NCBI GenBank assembly: GCA_022510845.1
Contig: JAFLSR010000008.1
Location: 1 to 64,000 of the forward strand
Reading direction: 5' to 3'
DNA length: 64,000 nt
Source: Treponema sp.
GTDB taxonomy: Bacteria > Spirochaetota > Spirochaetia > Treponematales > Treponemataceae
Part shown: positions 1 to 9,073 of the stretch, piece after piece
How positions within the stretch are numbered: position 1 is the stretch's first letter
Layout: each line of letters starts with the position of its first letter
Made by a program: the position numbers and the translations under genes
The notes under the pieces: generated by a model
Database searches by the model: none
Seen by the model: only the letters and a program-made list of their open reading frames with translations
Told to the model about the DNA's origin: nothing

Positions 1-102
1 GTGAAAACAGTGGAAATCGCGTACAACACATTCCGCGGAAGCCGCAATCTGCGGAACAGGAACATTCATGTCCGTGAGTATTTGTTTGTCTTGGAAAAAT
101 AG
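1..102 (+). CDS. C-terminal end of an unidentified protein (partial)
   Basis: An open frame runs in from the left edge and ends at TAG (100–102), giving 33 residues ending in EYLFVLEK. The upstream part is outside the window, so no function can be read. The tail vaguely resembles the end of some DNA adenine methylases, but that is a weak impression. The stop is followed by about 150 nt without a gene before the ettA promoter. Confidence 0.4.
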   Translation: MKTVEIAYNTFRGSRNLRNRNIHVREYLFVLEK

Positions 103-152
103 GAGGATGTCGGTTAAAGCAAGAGACTCGCGGCGGGCAGACCGCGCATACC

Positions 153-177
153 AATAAAATAACATCGTTATTTTATT
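153..177. repeat. AT-rich perfect inverted repeat
   Basis: Perfect 11-bp arms (153–163 and 167–177) around a 3-nt loop, between the partial gene and ettA. No U-run follows, so it is a poor intrinsic terminator. It may be an mRNA 3'-end hairpin. Confidence 0.5.
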
Positions 178-255
178 GCGCCAAAACTCGTCGATATATT
201 AAATCTTTATTTAAAATATTTCATTTGCATTTTTACTGGATAACTGCGCCCACTC

Positions 256-284
256 TTGAAACACTTTTCGTTTTCCGCTAGAAT
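256..284 (+). promoter_or_regulatory. ettA promoter (predicted leaderless)
   Basis: TTGAAA (256–261), 17-nt spacer, TAGAAT (279–284). Seven bases separate the -10 box from ATG 292, so transcription should begin at or one base before the start codon. No Shine-Dalgarno sequence precedes the ATG. Confidence 0.65.
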
Positions 285-291
285 ATTTTTT

Positions 292-2010
292 ATGGCAAAG
301 ACAGTTGACGAAAAAAAAATCATCTACACGATGAACGACGTGAGCCGCTCTTATGGTACCAAAACGGTTTTGAAAAACATCAGCATTTCATATTATTACG
401 GGGCAAAAATCGGCGTAATCGGCGCGAATGGTTCTGGCAAATCTAGCCTCTTCAAAATTCTTGCAGGCGTGGACAAGGACTTTACAGGCGAGACAACCCT
501 TTCTCCCGGATATTCAATCGGCTATCTTGAACAAGAGCCAGAACTCGAAGCGGGAAAAACTGTCAAAGAAATTGTGATGGAGGGGGTAAAGCCGATTACT
601 GATTTGCTTGCGGAATTCGACAAAGTGAACGAAGCCTTTGGCGATCCCGATGCGGACTTCGACAAACTTGCCGTTCGTCAGGCGGAAATCCAAGAAAAAC
701 TCGATGCTTGCGATGCGTGGAATTTGGATGCCAATTTGGAACTCGCGATGGAAGCCTTGCGATGCCCGCCGGCCGAACAAGTGGTTGACGTGCTTTCGGG
801 TGGAGAACGCCGCCGAGTCGCGCTCTGCCGCCTGCTTTTGCAAAAGCCCGACATCCTTTTGTTGGACGAGCCTACTAACCACCTCGACGCGGAAACTGTC
901 GCATGGCTTGAAAATCATCTTCACACTTATCCCGGAACTGTCATTGCGATTACGCACGACAGATATTTTTTGGATGACGTTGCGGGCTGGATTTTGGAAC
1001 TCGACCGCGGCGAAGGCTATCCTTTCAAAGGAAATTATTCTTCTTGGCTTGAACAAAAAGAGGCGCGGCTCGCACTCGAAGAAAAAGGCGAAAGCCAACG
1101 CCGCAAAGAAATGCAGCGCGAATTGGAATGGATTCACATGGGCGCGAAAGGTCGTCAGGCAAAACACAAAGAACACATCACGCGCTACGAACAGCTTCTT
1201 TCCCAAGGCGGAAAAACAAAATTGAAGGACACGCAGATTTCCATTCCGGCAGGCCCGCGTTTGGGCGGCCAAGTAATCGACGCGGAAAACTTAACGAAGT
1301 CCTTCGGAGAAAAACTGCTTTTTGAAAATCTGAACTTTCACATTCCTGCGGGCGCGGTTGTGGGAATCGTCGGTCCGAACGGCGCGGGAAAGACCACGCT
1401 TTTCAAATTGATTGCGGGCGTGGAAAAACCCGATTCAGGTTCGATAAATGTCGGAGAAACTGTTAAACTCGTTTACGTTGACCAGTTGCGCTCGAAACTC
1501 GACGAAAACAAAACCGTCTACGAAACTTTGACTGACGGCTTGGATTTGGTAAAATTGGGCGCGACTGACGAAAAAGGCCGCGCGCTGGAAGGCGGAGTCC
1601 GCGAAGTTAATGGGCACGCATATTGCGCCTGGTTCAACTTTAACGGCGCGGAGCAAAACAAAAAAGTTTCGGTGCTTTCAGGCGGCGAAAAAAATCGTCT
1701 GAATTTGGGAATGATGCTCAAAGAAAGCGGGAACGTTTTGCTGCTTGACGAACCCACAAACGATTTGGATGTTCAGACAGTCCGCGCCTTGGAAGAGGCT
1801 TTGGAAGACTTTGCAGGCTGCGCGCTCGTTGTGAGCCACGACCGCTGGTTCTTGGACAGAATCTGCACGCATATCCTTGCGTTCGAAAACAACAGCACAG
1901 TGCGATATTTTGAAGGCAACTGGAGCGAATACGCCGAATGGAAGAAAAAAGAATTCGGCGAAGATGCTGGCGTTCCCAAACGCACAGTGTACAGAAAAAT
2001 CACCCGCTGA
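292..2010 (+). CDS. ettA: Energy-dependent translational throttle protein EttA (ABC-F ATPase)
   Basis: An ABC-F family protein that binds the ribosomal E site and gates entry into elongation according to the ATP/ADP ratio (family knowledge). It has two ABC cassettes and no membrane segments. Walker A GANGSGKS is at residues ~44–51, the first LSGGE at ~168 and LLLDEPTNHLD follows; the second cassette has GPNGAGKT at ~361, LSGGEKNR and LLLDEPTNDLD. The N-terminal block (IIYTMNDVSRSYG…GAKIGVIG) is EttA-like rather than Uup-like. The frame extends upstream to a TTG at 256, but that codon lies in the -35 box, so the ATG at 292 (572 aa, near the usual ~555) is chosen. Monocistronic. Confidence 0.92.
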   Translation: MAKTVDEKKIIYTMNDVSRSYGTKTVLKNISISYYYGAKIGVIGANGSGKSSLFKILAGVDKDFTGETTLSPGYSIGYLEQEPELEAGKTVKEIVMEGVKPITDLLAEFDKVNEAFGDPDADFDKLAVRQAEIQEKLDACDAWNLDANLELAMEALRCPPAEQVVDVLSGGERRRVALCRLLLQKPDILLLDEPTNHLDAETVAWLENHLHTYPGTVIAITHDRYFLDDVAGWILELDRGEGYPFKGNYSSWLEQKEARLALEEKGESQRRKEMQRELEWIHMGAKGRQAKHKEHITRYEQLLSQGGKTKLKDTQISIPAGPRLGGQVIDAENLTKSFGEKLLFENLNFHIPAGAVVGIVGPNGAGKTTLFKLIAGVEKPDSGSINVGETVKLVYVDQLRSKLDENKTVYETLTDGLDLVKLGATDEKGRALEGGVREVNGHAYCAWFNFNGAEQNKKVSVLSGGEKNRLNLGMMLKESGNVLLLDEPTNDLDVQTVRALEEALEDFAGCALVVSHDRWFLDRICTHILAFENNSTVRYFEGNWSEYAEWKKKEFGEDAGVPKRTVYRKITR

Positions 2011-2075
2011 TTTTTTTTCGGGCGCATTTTTGTATGCAAGCCTTGTGTCTTGCTACAAAAAACCGTGCTTTCTAC

Positions 2076-2129
2076 GCAACAAGTTGCTATCGAGTTTTGC
2101 TTTGCAAAACTCGCAGGGCTTCGCCCTGC
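2076..2129. repeat. Intergenic palindrome cluster (GCAACAAGTTGC family)
   Basis: Three adjacent palindromes between the converging ettA and chemoreceptor genes: GCAACAAGTTGC at 2076–2087, a hairpin with CGAGTTTTGC / GCAAAACTCG arms at 2091–2113, and GCAGGGC-TTC-GCCCTGC at 2113–2129. The first two recur elsewhere in the window (16508, 44039, 57044), marking a dispersed repeat family. It may also act as a bidirectional terminator. Confidence 0.6.
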
Positions 2130-2158
2130 GGCGGCTCTCCAATCACTTGCGCAAAGAT

Positions 2159-4222
2159 TTACTTTATGCGGAATTTTCCCAATTGGATTTCCATTACCTG
2201 CAAATCGTCGTGTGTTTTCATCGCAAGGTCTTGAACATGCTGCGCGGATTCGCTGATTTGCCGTGCGCCTGCTTGCATTTCGTCCATGCTGTTGGAAATC
2301 GTGTCGGAGATTTCTTGGACGATGTTCATTTCTTTGCTGACATTCGTAATCGCGTTGGACATATACTGAGATTTTTCCGTCACATCTGTGGCCATGTTTT
2401 TTGTTTCTGTCAACGCTTCAAAAACTTGACGGGAAGCCGTTTCCTGCTCGCTCATCGCGCCGTCAATTTCTTTGAGGATGTTGTCGGTAACTTCAAGATG
2501 AGATACGATGTTCGAGAATGCGCCTTGTGCGTCGTCCGAAAGGTTCACGACTTCAGAAATGGAGGTTGTGATTGTTTTCAACTGTGTGCTGATTGTGCTT
2601 GATTGCCTGGAAGAATTTTCCGCCAGTTTTCGGATTTCGTCCGCTACTACGGCAAAGCCTTTTCCTGCTTCTCCTGCATGTGCCGCTTCGATTGCGGCAT
2701 TCATGGCGAGCAAATTCGTCTGCTCGGCGATTTGAGAAATCATTTCGTTCGCATACATAAGCGCCGAAGATTCTTCGGAAATCTGCTGAATCTTTCCGCT
2801 GACGTTGGAAATCTTTTCGCGTCCGCTTTTCACGACTTGTTCGAGGTCGGTGAAGTGGCTCAACATTTTGTGCACGGAATTCGAAACAGAAGTGATGTTG
2901 CCCAGCATTTCTTCGATGGCGGCGGAAGATTCGGTTGTGGCCGACGACTGGTTTTCGATGAGATGGTTGAGCGTGTCCGTGCTTTGTTGCGCCGTATTCA
3001 AAATTCCGCCCGTGCGCGTAACGGCTTCCGTCTGAGTTTTGGACTGATGCTGAATGCTTTCCACATTCGCTAAAATCTCGGCAGTGGCGGAAGCGGATTG
3101 CTGCGAGCTTGAACCTAGTTCGCCTGCAAGTTTTACGATGGAATCTTCGACTTCGGTAAGTTCCATGATGATTGTGCGGAGCATCGAAATGAACGAATTG
3201 ACATTGCTGCAAATCGCCGCGAATTCGTCATGCCCATAAACCGGAAGGCTCATCGTCAAATCCGCATCTCCGGAACCCAATTGCATGATTGCGTCGTCAA
3301 CAACTTTGAGAGGTTTTGCCACTCGCTTCAAGAATATGAACAAATTTGAAGCCAGCAAAATTATGCTCATTATAATTGCGACTGCCAAAACTAAAAAGAA
3401 GATTTGGTTGGAAATCTTTTTCACGCCGGAATATGGAGTTCCGATGAAAAGCATCGTAATGACCTTGCCTCTTTTGTTCTTGAGAGGGTAGTAGTAGGCA
3501 ATCCATTCTTTGTTGTCAATGGAAACAGTCGTTGTTGTTTCGCCCCCTCCCATAACCAAGTCCACGATTTTCTGATTGTCAAAATAGCTGCCTTCTTGCC
3601 CTTGGAGGGTGGTGTGCGCTCGCAACGAGCCGCGCGAGAAAATCGTTATGTCGAATCCAGTGTTGCTTTTGATTTCGTTCAAAAGCTCGGTGGTGGAAGC
3701 AATTTTGGTCACGATTATCGCGCCTTGCACGCGCCAGTTAATCAAAATGGGCGCGGCGCAAATCCAATGAATGTCGTCATCGAGTAGGACAAGTTCATTG
3801 GTGGATTTGCCGGACAAAGCGGCTTCTACGATTTCCTGTTGAAAAATTTTGCCATTGCGTTCTGGTGAAATCTGCGCGCCTCTTTTATTGACTATGACCG
3901 CTGTATCCGCGCCGAAATATTCTATGGCGTGCTGGGTCAAATCCTCAGCCCAAGTTTCGGGGCGGCTGTCCATATATGTCTGAATGTTGCCCACAAGAAA
4001 ATTGTTGCACAACTTAAGGCTGCTGTTTACATTTTCTATTTCCCTGATTGTAACTTCGCCGGATTTTTTCACATTGTCGCGCGACATCGCAAATAAACCT
4101 TGGTTCACGGTAATTCTGAGTCCGATAAGCAGCATAACAGAAAAAGCCATCATCGCAATTGCCATTCCTGTTATAAAAAAGCGCACCACGGAACTGCGCT
4201 TTTCGTTTCCCTGTTTCTTCAT
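2159..4222 (-). CDS. Methyl-accepting chemotaxis protein
   Basis: A transmembrane chemoreceptor of 687 residues that would signal to the CheA/CheW complex encoded at 28–33 kb. TM1 is at ~14–35, followed by a periplasmic sensor region of ~240 residues of cache-like size, TM2 at ~275–300 (rich in I/L/V), a HAMP segment, and a long coiled-coil signalling domain. The signalling tip contains the highly conserved [15 protein letters not shown] and [13 protein letters not shown] stretches. The ATG has an AAAGAGG ribosome-binding site 9 nt upstream. The ligand cannot be inferred. The gene stands alone, converging with ettA. No CheR-binding pentapeptide is seen; the C-terminus is LGKFRIK. Confidence 0.93.
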   Translation of the reverse strand: MKKQGNEKRSSVVRFFITGMAIAMMAFSVMLLIGLRITVNQGLFAMSRDNVKKSGEVTIREIENVNSSLKLCNNFLVGNIQTYMDSRPETWAEDLTQHAIEYFGADTAVIVNKRGAQISPERNGKIFQQEIVEAALSGKSTNELVLLDDDIHWICAAPILINWRVQGAIIVTKIASTTELLNEIKSNTGFDITIFSRGSLRAHTTLQGQEGSYFDNQKIVDLVMGGGETTTTVSIDNKEWIAYYYPLKNKRGKVITMLFIGTPYSGVKKISNQIFFLVLAVAIIMSIILLASNLFIFLKRVAKPLKVVDDAIMQLGSGDADLTMSLPVYGHDEFAAICSNVNSFISMLRTIIMELTEVEDSIVKLAGELGSSSQQSASATAEILANVESIQHQSKTQTEAVTRTGGILNTAQQSTDTLNHLIENQSSATTESSAAIEEMLGNITSVSNSVHKMLSHFTDLEQVVKSGREKISNVSGKIQQISEESSALMYANEMISQIAEQTNLLAMNAAIEAAHAGEAGKGFAVVADEIRKLAENSSRQSSTISTQLKTITTSISEVVNLSDDAQGAFSNIVSHLEVTDNILKEIDGAMSEQETASRQVFEALTETKNMATDVTEKSQYMSNAITNVSKEMNIVQEISDTISNSMDEMQAGARQISESAQHVQDLAMKTHDDLQVMEIQLGKFRIK

Positions 4223-4350
4223 AAAATAAAACCTCTTTTTAATGATTATGATTTTTAGATGCAGCTATATGATGTGATTTTAAATATCATACAATGAAAT
4301 GATTATGTGTTCAAGTGTTTCCATGTGAATCCTGAAAATCCCAATTTGAA

Positions 4351-4379
4351 TTGCGCTCGCAAAAAATTTGTGCTATACT
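4351..4379 (+). promoter_or_regulatory. Promoter of the ATP-grasp gene (predicted leaderless)
   Basis: TTGCGC (4351–4356), 17-nt spacer, TATACT (4374–4379), then six bases to ATG 4386. The expected start point coincides with the A of the ATG. This excludes the in-frame TTG at 4368, which lies upstream of the -10 box. Confidence 0.65.
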
Positions 4380-4385
4380 GAAAAA

Positions 4386-5864
4386 ATGCGCATGGTTTTC
4401 TTCAACACAAACTCAAATTACTTCGACCCGAAAATCGTGCACATAAAAACGATGCCGTCCTGGAAAGAAGAATGGAGTCGCATCGCAAATGATTTTTCGC
4501 AGCACGAATTTTTTTTGGCGGCGATGCTTCCCGCGATGTTCTTGCTTGATTACGAAAACGAATCAATTCAAAAAGCGGCGAACATAAATTATGTCGAATT
4601 GCACGGAAATGGCGCGGCGCAAATCGCGCAAGAAATTCTCGCGCTCAATCCGGATGTCGCAGTCGCCGTGAGTTTTTGGATTACGCCTTACGATTGGCTT
4701 GGTTTGCAAGACGCGATGGTCGCAGAAATTTTGCGCGAGCGCGGAGTGCGCACGGTGTCGCATTCGGTTCAGACGCAGGCGATTTGCTTTGACAAATTCA
4801 AGACGCATATTTTTTTGCGCGAGAACAATTTTCGCTGTGCGCCCGCAGTTCATGTGAGTTACGATTTGTTTTGGGCGGAGCGGAAAAAGGCTGAGGTGCG
4901 CGACAATGTTTACCGCGAATTCATTTTGCGCGAAATTTCAAAATTAAATTTTCCCGTAATCATCAAAGACACCACAGGCGTGAGTTCTTATGGAATGGAA
5001 GTCGTGCGCACATTGCCCGCCGTTCGCGCCTACCTTGAATCCAAGAAATTCAATTCCGATAGGTTGGTCGAAGAGTTTTTGGAAGGAATCCAATTCGGCA
5101 CGGAAATCCACACCGTGCTAAATTCCGATGGCACTGTTTCGCCAAAAGTTTTTCCGCCGCTGATGTATTCGGTAAATCAATACGGAATCACTAGTCCAAA
5201 GCAGTCTGTAAAACTCGGCCCGCTTTGTTTGGAAAAATTCAAAACGCAGGAATTGTCGCGCGAACTTGAACGGCTTGCGCGTCTTTTGCAGTTCGAAGGA
5301 ATCGCGCAAATCGATTTGGTTTTTCACAAAGGCGAATGGCACATCATCGAAATAAATCCCAGGATGAGCGGCTCAAGCGCGGCGATTGCGCTCATAAAGC
5401 AAAAATCACTTCCGCAAATTTTGACTGAGTTCGCGCTCGGAATCTACGATGCGCGTGCCACGGACGAAGCGATGAAAATCGCAGAAAATCCTTGCGGCAC
5501 GAATTCGCAAAATTTTTGCGATAATGATTGTTGCGAAAAAAAATCCGAAGCCGATTCTGGCACAAAAGAATTGCGCATGGAATTTCCGCTTTATCTGAAC
5601 ATAAAATTCCCCCACCTTTCCGAAGAACAAATGCGCGCGCTTTTTTCGCTTCCATTTGTAAAATATTTGTGCCAGACAAAAAACGATGCGGCGCGTCAGT
5701 TCCGCGAAATGGGATTTTGCGAAATTCTTTTTGGCGGCGTTTTTTCTCCGCAGGAACTTTTGGAGCAACTCGAAGAAATAAAAACGCGCTTTCCGGAAGT
5801 AATCGAAATTTCTTTTTATGAAACCGCAAAAAAAATGATTCGCTCGGAGATTTTAATACAATGA
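4386..5864 (+). CDS. ATP-grasp domain protein of unknown substrate
   Basis: A protein of about 492 residues with a central ATP-grasp fold. NFPVIIKDTTGVSSYGM is the nucleotide-binding strand and glycine loop, IAQIDLVFHKGEWHIIEINPRMSG is the metal-binding C-terminal block, and EEFLEGIQFGTEIH lies between them. The family ligates a carboxylate to an amine or similar nucleophile using ATP. The N-terminal third resembles the pre-ATP-grasp domain of D-Ala–D-Ala ligase-like enzymes. After the ATP-grasp core comes an odd Cys-rich patch (NPCGTNSQNFCDNDCCEKK, near residues 370–388), then a C-terminal domain of ~100 residues. No neighbouring pathway gene identifies the substrate. Confidence 0.8.
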   Translation: MRMVFFNTNSNYFDPKIVHIKTMPSWKEEWSRIANDFSQHEFFLAAMLPAMFLLDYENESIQKAANINYVELHGNGAAQIAQEILALNPDVAVAVSFWITPYDWLGLQDAMVAEILRERGVRTVSHSVQTQAICFDKFKTHIFLRENNFRCAPAVHVSYDLFWAERKKAEVRDNVYREFILREISKLNFPVIIKDTTGVSSYGMEVVRTLPAVRAYLESKKFNSDRLVEEFLEGIQFGTEIHTVLNSDGTVSPKVFPPLMYSVNQYGITSPKQSVKLGPLCLEKFKTQELSRELERLARLLQFEGIAQIDLVFHKGEWHIIEINPRMSGSSAAIALIKQKSLPQILTEFALGIYDARATDEAMKIAENPCGTNSQNFCDNDCCEKKSEADSGTKELRMEFPLYLNIKFPHLSEEQMRALFSLPFVKYLCQTKNDAARQFREMGFCEILFGGVFSPQELLEQLEEIKTRFPEVIEISFYETAKKMIRSEILIQ

Positions 5865-5971
5865 CGCTCTGCGTCGAACTTTGTTGATTGTAAGCCTTGC
5901 GTAAAAATTGATGCGAATCAATTTGCCTCAAAGTTTCGTCTGCTCAATACGATTTTTGCAATAAAAACAAC

Positions 5972-5995
5972 ATACCCTATACCGGTATGGGGTAT
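5972..5995. repeat. ATACCC…GGGGTAT intergenic palindrome, copy 1
   Basis: Two 12-nt arms with one mismatch and no loop (left ATACCCTATACC, right GGTATGGGGTAT). The same design occurs at 23839–23864 and 39991–40026, and with a different centre at 34578–34605 and 53018–53045. Confidence 0.75.
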
Positions 5996-6126
5996 AAAAA
6001 TCCTGTGAAAATTGGACAAAAAATTCGCGCCGCAGAATCTCCGTTTTTTCGAGAATGTGGCATTTTTGCTTGCGTAAAAAACAAAGTCTTCGCCGCTCGC
6101 TCTTGATATTTTTATGAATTTTCTAA

Positions 6127-6155
6127 TTGACAATAACTTGTTTTGAATGTAGAAT
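6127..6155 (+). promoter_or_regulatory. ppdK promoter
   Basis: TTGACA (6127–6132), 17-nt spacer, TAGAAT (6150–6155). Predicted start near 6162 gives a leader of about 35 nt containing GGAG before ATG 6197. The consensus -35 suggests strong expression. Confidence 0.7.
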
Positions 6156-6196
6156 TATTACTATAAATTCATTTCACTTTTATGGAGTTATCCACA

Positions 6197-8989
6197 ATGG
6201 CAAAAATCAAGTATGTCTACTTTTTTGGCAACGGCGATGCAGACGGCGATGAGTCGATGCGCGCCGAACTCGGTGGAAAAGGCGCCAACCTTGCGCAGAT
6301 GGCAAAAGCGCCTTTGAGCCTTCCCGTTCCTGCTGGATTCACAATTTCCACGGACGTGTGTCAGGCGTTCTACAAATTGGGACGCAAGTATCCTGCCGGT
6401 CTTGAAGATGAGGTTGCAAAATATCTCGCAAAGTTGGAAAAGACCATGGGCAAAAAGCTTGGCGATGAAAAAGACCCGCTTTTGGTTTCTGTTCGCTCAG
6501 GCGCGGCGATTTCAATGCCAGGCATGATGGACACGATTCTGAACCTCGGCCTCAACGACAAATCTGTTTTGGGTCTTGCCGAAAAAACGAACAACCCGCG
6601 CTTTGCATGGGATGCGTACCGCCGCTTTATCCAAATGTTTGGCGACGTTGCGATGGGCGTGGAGCACGCGAAATTCGAAAAAATCATCGATGAAGTAAAA
6701 TCACATCGCGGCATCAAAGAAGACACGGAACTCACCACGGACGAACTCAAAGAAATCGTTACAAAATACAAGGCTCTTTACAAAAAAGAAAAGGGCGAAG
6801 ACTTCCCGCAGAATCCGCAAAAGCAGATGTGGGGAGCGATTGGCGCGGTTTTCGGTTCTTGGATGAATCCTCGCGCAATCAAGTACCGCGAATTGAACAA
6901 CATCAAAGAAGGCGCGCTCAAAGGAACTGCCGTTACGGTAATGGCGATGGTTTTCGGAAACAAGGGCGACACTTCTGGAACTGGCGTTGCGTTCAGCCGC
7001 GACCCTTCTACGGGAAAGAACGAATTCATGGGCGAATATTTGATGAATGCCCAGGGCGAAGATGTTGTTGCTGGAATCCGCACTCCGCAGAAAATCGCGC
7101 AGCTTGAAAAAGCCAATCCGAAAATTTACAAAGAATTGGTTACAATCCGCAATCGTTTGGAAAAGCATTATCACGATATGCAGGACATGGAATTCACAGT
7201 CGAAGAAGGCAAACTTTATATGCTCCAGTGCCGCAACGGAAAACGCACTGGTGCTGCCGCCGTCAAGATGGCTGTGGACATGGTTGCCGAAAAACTCATC
7301 ACAAAAGAGCAGGCGTTGCTCCGTGTTGAGCCGACACAGTTGAATCAACTTCTTCTTCCTCAGCTTGATCCTGCCGCCGTCAAAAAGGCTACGGAACTTG
7401 CCACTGGCTTGAACGCTTCTCCGGGCGCGGGCTGCGGACAAATCGTGTTTACTGCCGAAGAAGCCGTAAAATGGCATGAAGCGGGCAAAAAAGTTCTTTT
7501 GGTTCGCAAAGAAACTTCTCCGGACGACATCGCCGGAATGCACGTTGCCCAGGGAATCCTTACTTCTACTGGCGGACGCACCAGCCACGCGGCGGTCGTT
7601 GCTCGCGGAATGGGAACTCCTTGCGTTTGCGGATGCGAAGCGGTCAAATTCAGCGGCGGAAAAGTCGAAATCGGCGGACGCTCTTACAAAGAAGGCGATT
7701 TCATCACAATCGATGGTGGAACTGGAAAAGTCTACGATGGACAAGTTGCGGTAACTCCGGCAACCCTTTCTAAAGATTTGGAAACATTCTTGGGCTGGGC
7801 GGACGAAGTTCGCAAGACTTCTGCTCGCACGACGGCTTCCGGCAAAAAAGTTGCGGGCTTCGAAGTTCGCGCGAATGGCGATACTCCGCAGAATGCCAAA
7901 GACGCATTCAAATTTGGCGCGGCTGGAATCGGACTTTGCCGAACTGAGCACATGTTCTTTGACGAGCCGAAACTCACTTCGTTCCAGAAAATGATTGTTT
8001 CTGAAACCGAAGAAGACCGCAAGAAAAATCTCAAGGCGATTCTTCCGCTTCAGGAAAAGGATTTCTACGAAATCATCAAGACGATGAACGGCCGCCCTGT
8101 TACGATTCGCTTGCTTGACCCGCCGCTCAATGAATTCATTCAGGCGCACGATGACGGCGAACTCAAGGCTTTGGCAAAGAAACTCGGCGTTGACCGCGAC
8201 AAGTTGGCGATAAAGGTTGCCGCCCTCGATGAGCACAACCCGATGCTCGGACACCGCGGATGCCGCCTTGCCATCACCTATCCGGAAATCTACGAGATGC
8301 AGGTGGAAGCCATCGCGCTTGCTACTGCCCGCCTCGACCGCGAAGGAATTAAGCACAAGGTTCAGATTATGATTCCGAACGTTGTTTCTTGCAACGAAGT
8401 CAAGCAGATTCGCGAACAGGCTTTGGCAGTCATCGACAAAGTGAACGCCAACAAGGGAACAAAACTCAAGTTCGAAATCGGAACGATGGTGGAATTCCCG
8501 CGCGCGGCTCTCACTGCCGACAAATTGGCAAACTACGCGGACTTCTTCTCGTTCGGAACGAACGACCTTTCGCAGACTACATTCGGTTTCAGCCGCGACG
8601 ACTACGGCAAGTTCATCGATGCGTATCTCAAGCAGAACATTCTCGCCGAAGATCCGTTCGCAGTTCTTGACGAAGAAGGTCCTGGCGCGTTGATTGGAAT
8701 CGCGGAAGAAAAAGGCCGCTCGGTCAAACCCGATTTGCACCTTGGAATTTGCGGCGAGCACGGTGGAGATCCTGCTTCAATCGCGCTCTGCTACAAACTC
8801 GGTCTCAACTATGTTTCTTGCTCTCCGTTCCGAGTTCCTTTGGCTCGTCTTGCAGGAGCGCAGGCTGTTATCAATGCGAAAGCGGAGAAAAAGCCCGCCG
8901 CCAAAAAAGCTCCCGCTAAAAAGGCGAGCACGGCAAAGAAGCCTGCCGCAAAGAAACCTGCTGCGAAAAAGCCAGCCGCAAAAAAATAA
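6197..8989 (+). CDS. ppdK: Pyruvate, phosphate dikinase with Ala/Lys-rich C-terminal tail
   Basis: Interconverts pyruvate + ATP + Pi and PEP + AMP + PPi in the cytosol; anaerobes use it in glycolysis or gluconeogenesis. The N-terminal nucleotide-binding domain begins with GGKGANLAQM. The phospho-histidine domain contains GGRTSHAAVVARG, with catalytic His at residue 464. The C-terminal TIM barrel has GTNDLSQ and the CGEHGG cysteine. The start is the ATG at 6197 (MAKIKYVYFF), preceded by GGAG; an in-frame ATG 15 nt earlier is less likely. The enzyme is normally ~875–890 aa; here the conserved core ends near LAGAQAVI, and ~40 residues made of repeated PAAKK units follow, resembling histone-H1-like tails. 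The tail is unusual for the family and its role is unknown. Confidence 0.95.
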   Translation: MAKIKYVYFFGNGDADGDESMRAELGGKGANLAQMAKAPLSLPVPAGFTISTDVCQAFYKLGRKYPAGLEDEVAKYLAKLEKTMGKKLGDEKDPLLVSVRSGAAISMPGMMDTILNLGLNDKSVLGLAEKTNNPRFAWDAYRRFIQMFGDVAMGVEHAKFEKIIDEVKSHRGIKEDTELTTDELKEIVTKYKALYKKEKGEDFPQNPQKQMWGAIGAVFGSWMNPRAIKYRELNNIKEGALKGTAVTVMAMVFGNKGDTSGTGVAFSRDPSTGKNEFMGEYLMNAQGEDVVAGIRTPQKIAQLEKANPKIYKELVTIRNRLEKHYHDMQDMEFTVEEGKLYMLQCRNGKRTGAAAVKMAVDMVAEKLITKEQALLRVEPTQLNQLLLPQLDPAAVKKATELATGLNASPGAGCGQIVFTAEEAVKWHEAGKKVLLVRKETSPDDIAGMHVAQGILTSTGGRTSHAAVVARGMGTPCVCGCEAVKFSGGKVEIGGRSYKEGDFITIDGGTGKVYDGQVAVTPATLSKDLETFLGWADEVRKTSARTTASGKKVAGFEVRANGDTPQNAKDAFKFGAAGIGLCRTEHMFFDEPKLTSFQKMIVSETEEDRKKNLKAILPLQEKDFYEIIKTMNGRPVTIRLLDPPLNEFIQAHDDGELKALAKKLGVDRDKLAIKVAALDEHNPMLGHRGCRLAITYPEIYEMQVEAIALATARLDREGIKHKVQIMIPNVVSCNEVKQIREQALAVIDKVNANKGTKLKFEIGTMVEFPRAALTADKLANYADFFSFGTNDLSQTTFGFSRDDYGKFIDAYLKQNILAEDPFAVLDEEGPGALIGIAEEKGRSVKPDLHLGICGEHGGDPASIALCYKLGLNYVSCSPFRVPLARLAGAQAVINAKAEKKPAAKKAPAKKASTAKKPAAKKPAAKKPAAKK

Positions 8990-9011
8990 TTTTTGCTAGA
9001 AATTAAAAAAG

Positions 9012-9036
9012 GCCGCGCGAAAGCGCGGCTTTTTTT
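9012..9036 (+). terminator. Rho-independent terminator after ppdK
   Basis: GCCGCGC / GCGCGGC stem (9012–9018, 9023–9029) with GAAA loop, followed by seven T. Confidence 0.92.
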
Positions 9037-9037
9037 C

Positions 9038-9066
9038 TTGACTTTCACTTTGTTTTAAAAGATAAT
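9038..9066 (+). promoter_or_regulatory. mntP promoter (predicted leaderless)
   Basis: TTGACT (9038–9043), 17-nt spacer, GATAAT (9061–9066), seven bases, then ATG 9074. It begins directly at the end of the ppdK terminator. There is no room for the Mn riboswitch often found before mntP. Confidence 0.65.
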
Positions 9067-9073
9067 TCTTCAA

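Larger units (their letters stand above)
5865..6196. other. Gene-free stretch between the ATP-grasp gene and ppdK
   Basis: Contains a GGGGTAT-family palindrome at 5972–5995 and the ppdK promoter at 6127–6155. The remainder is AT-rich; I see no gene or RNA in it. Confidence 0.6.

Noticed and set aside
2076..2129. The clustered short palindromes as a CRISPR array.
   Set aside because: Units differ, spacing is irregular, and no repeat-spacer periodicity or cas gene is present.
2159..4222. Several long plus-strand open frames inside the chemoreceptor gene (e.g. 1877–2602, 2603–3073).
   Set aside because: They are antisense shadows of a complete, conserved chemoreceptor and show no domain or RBS.
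6701..8761. A 686-aa minus-strand open frame opposite ppdK.
   Set aside because: It mirrors the codon bias of PPDK on the other strand; the PPDK reading is fully conserved and the antisense product has no recognisable motif.
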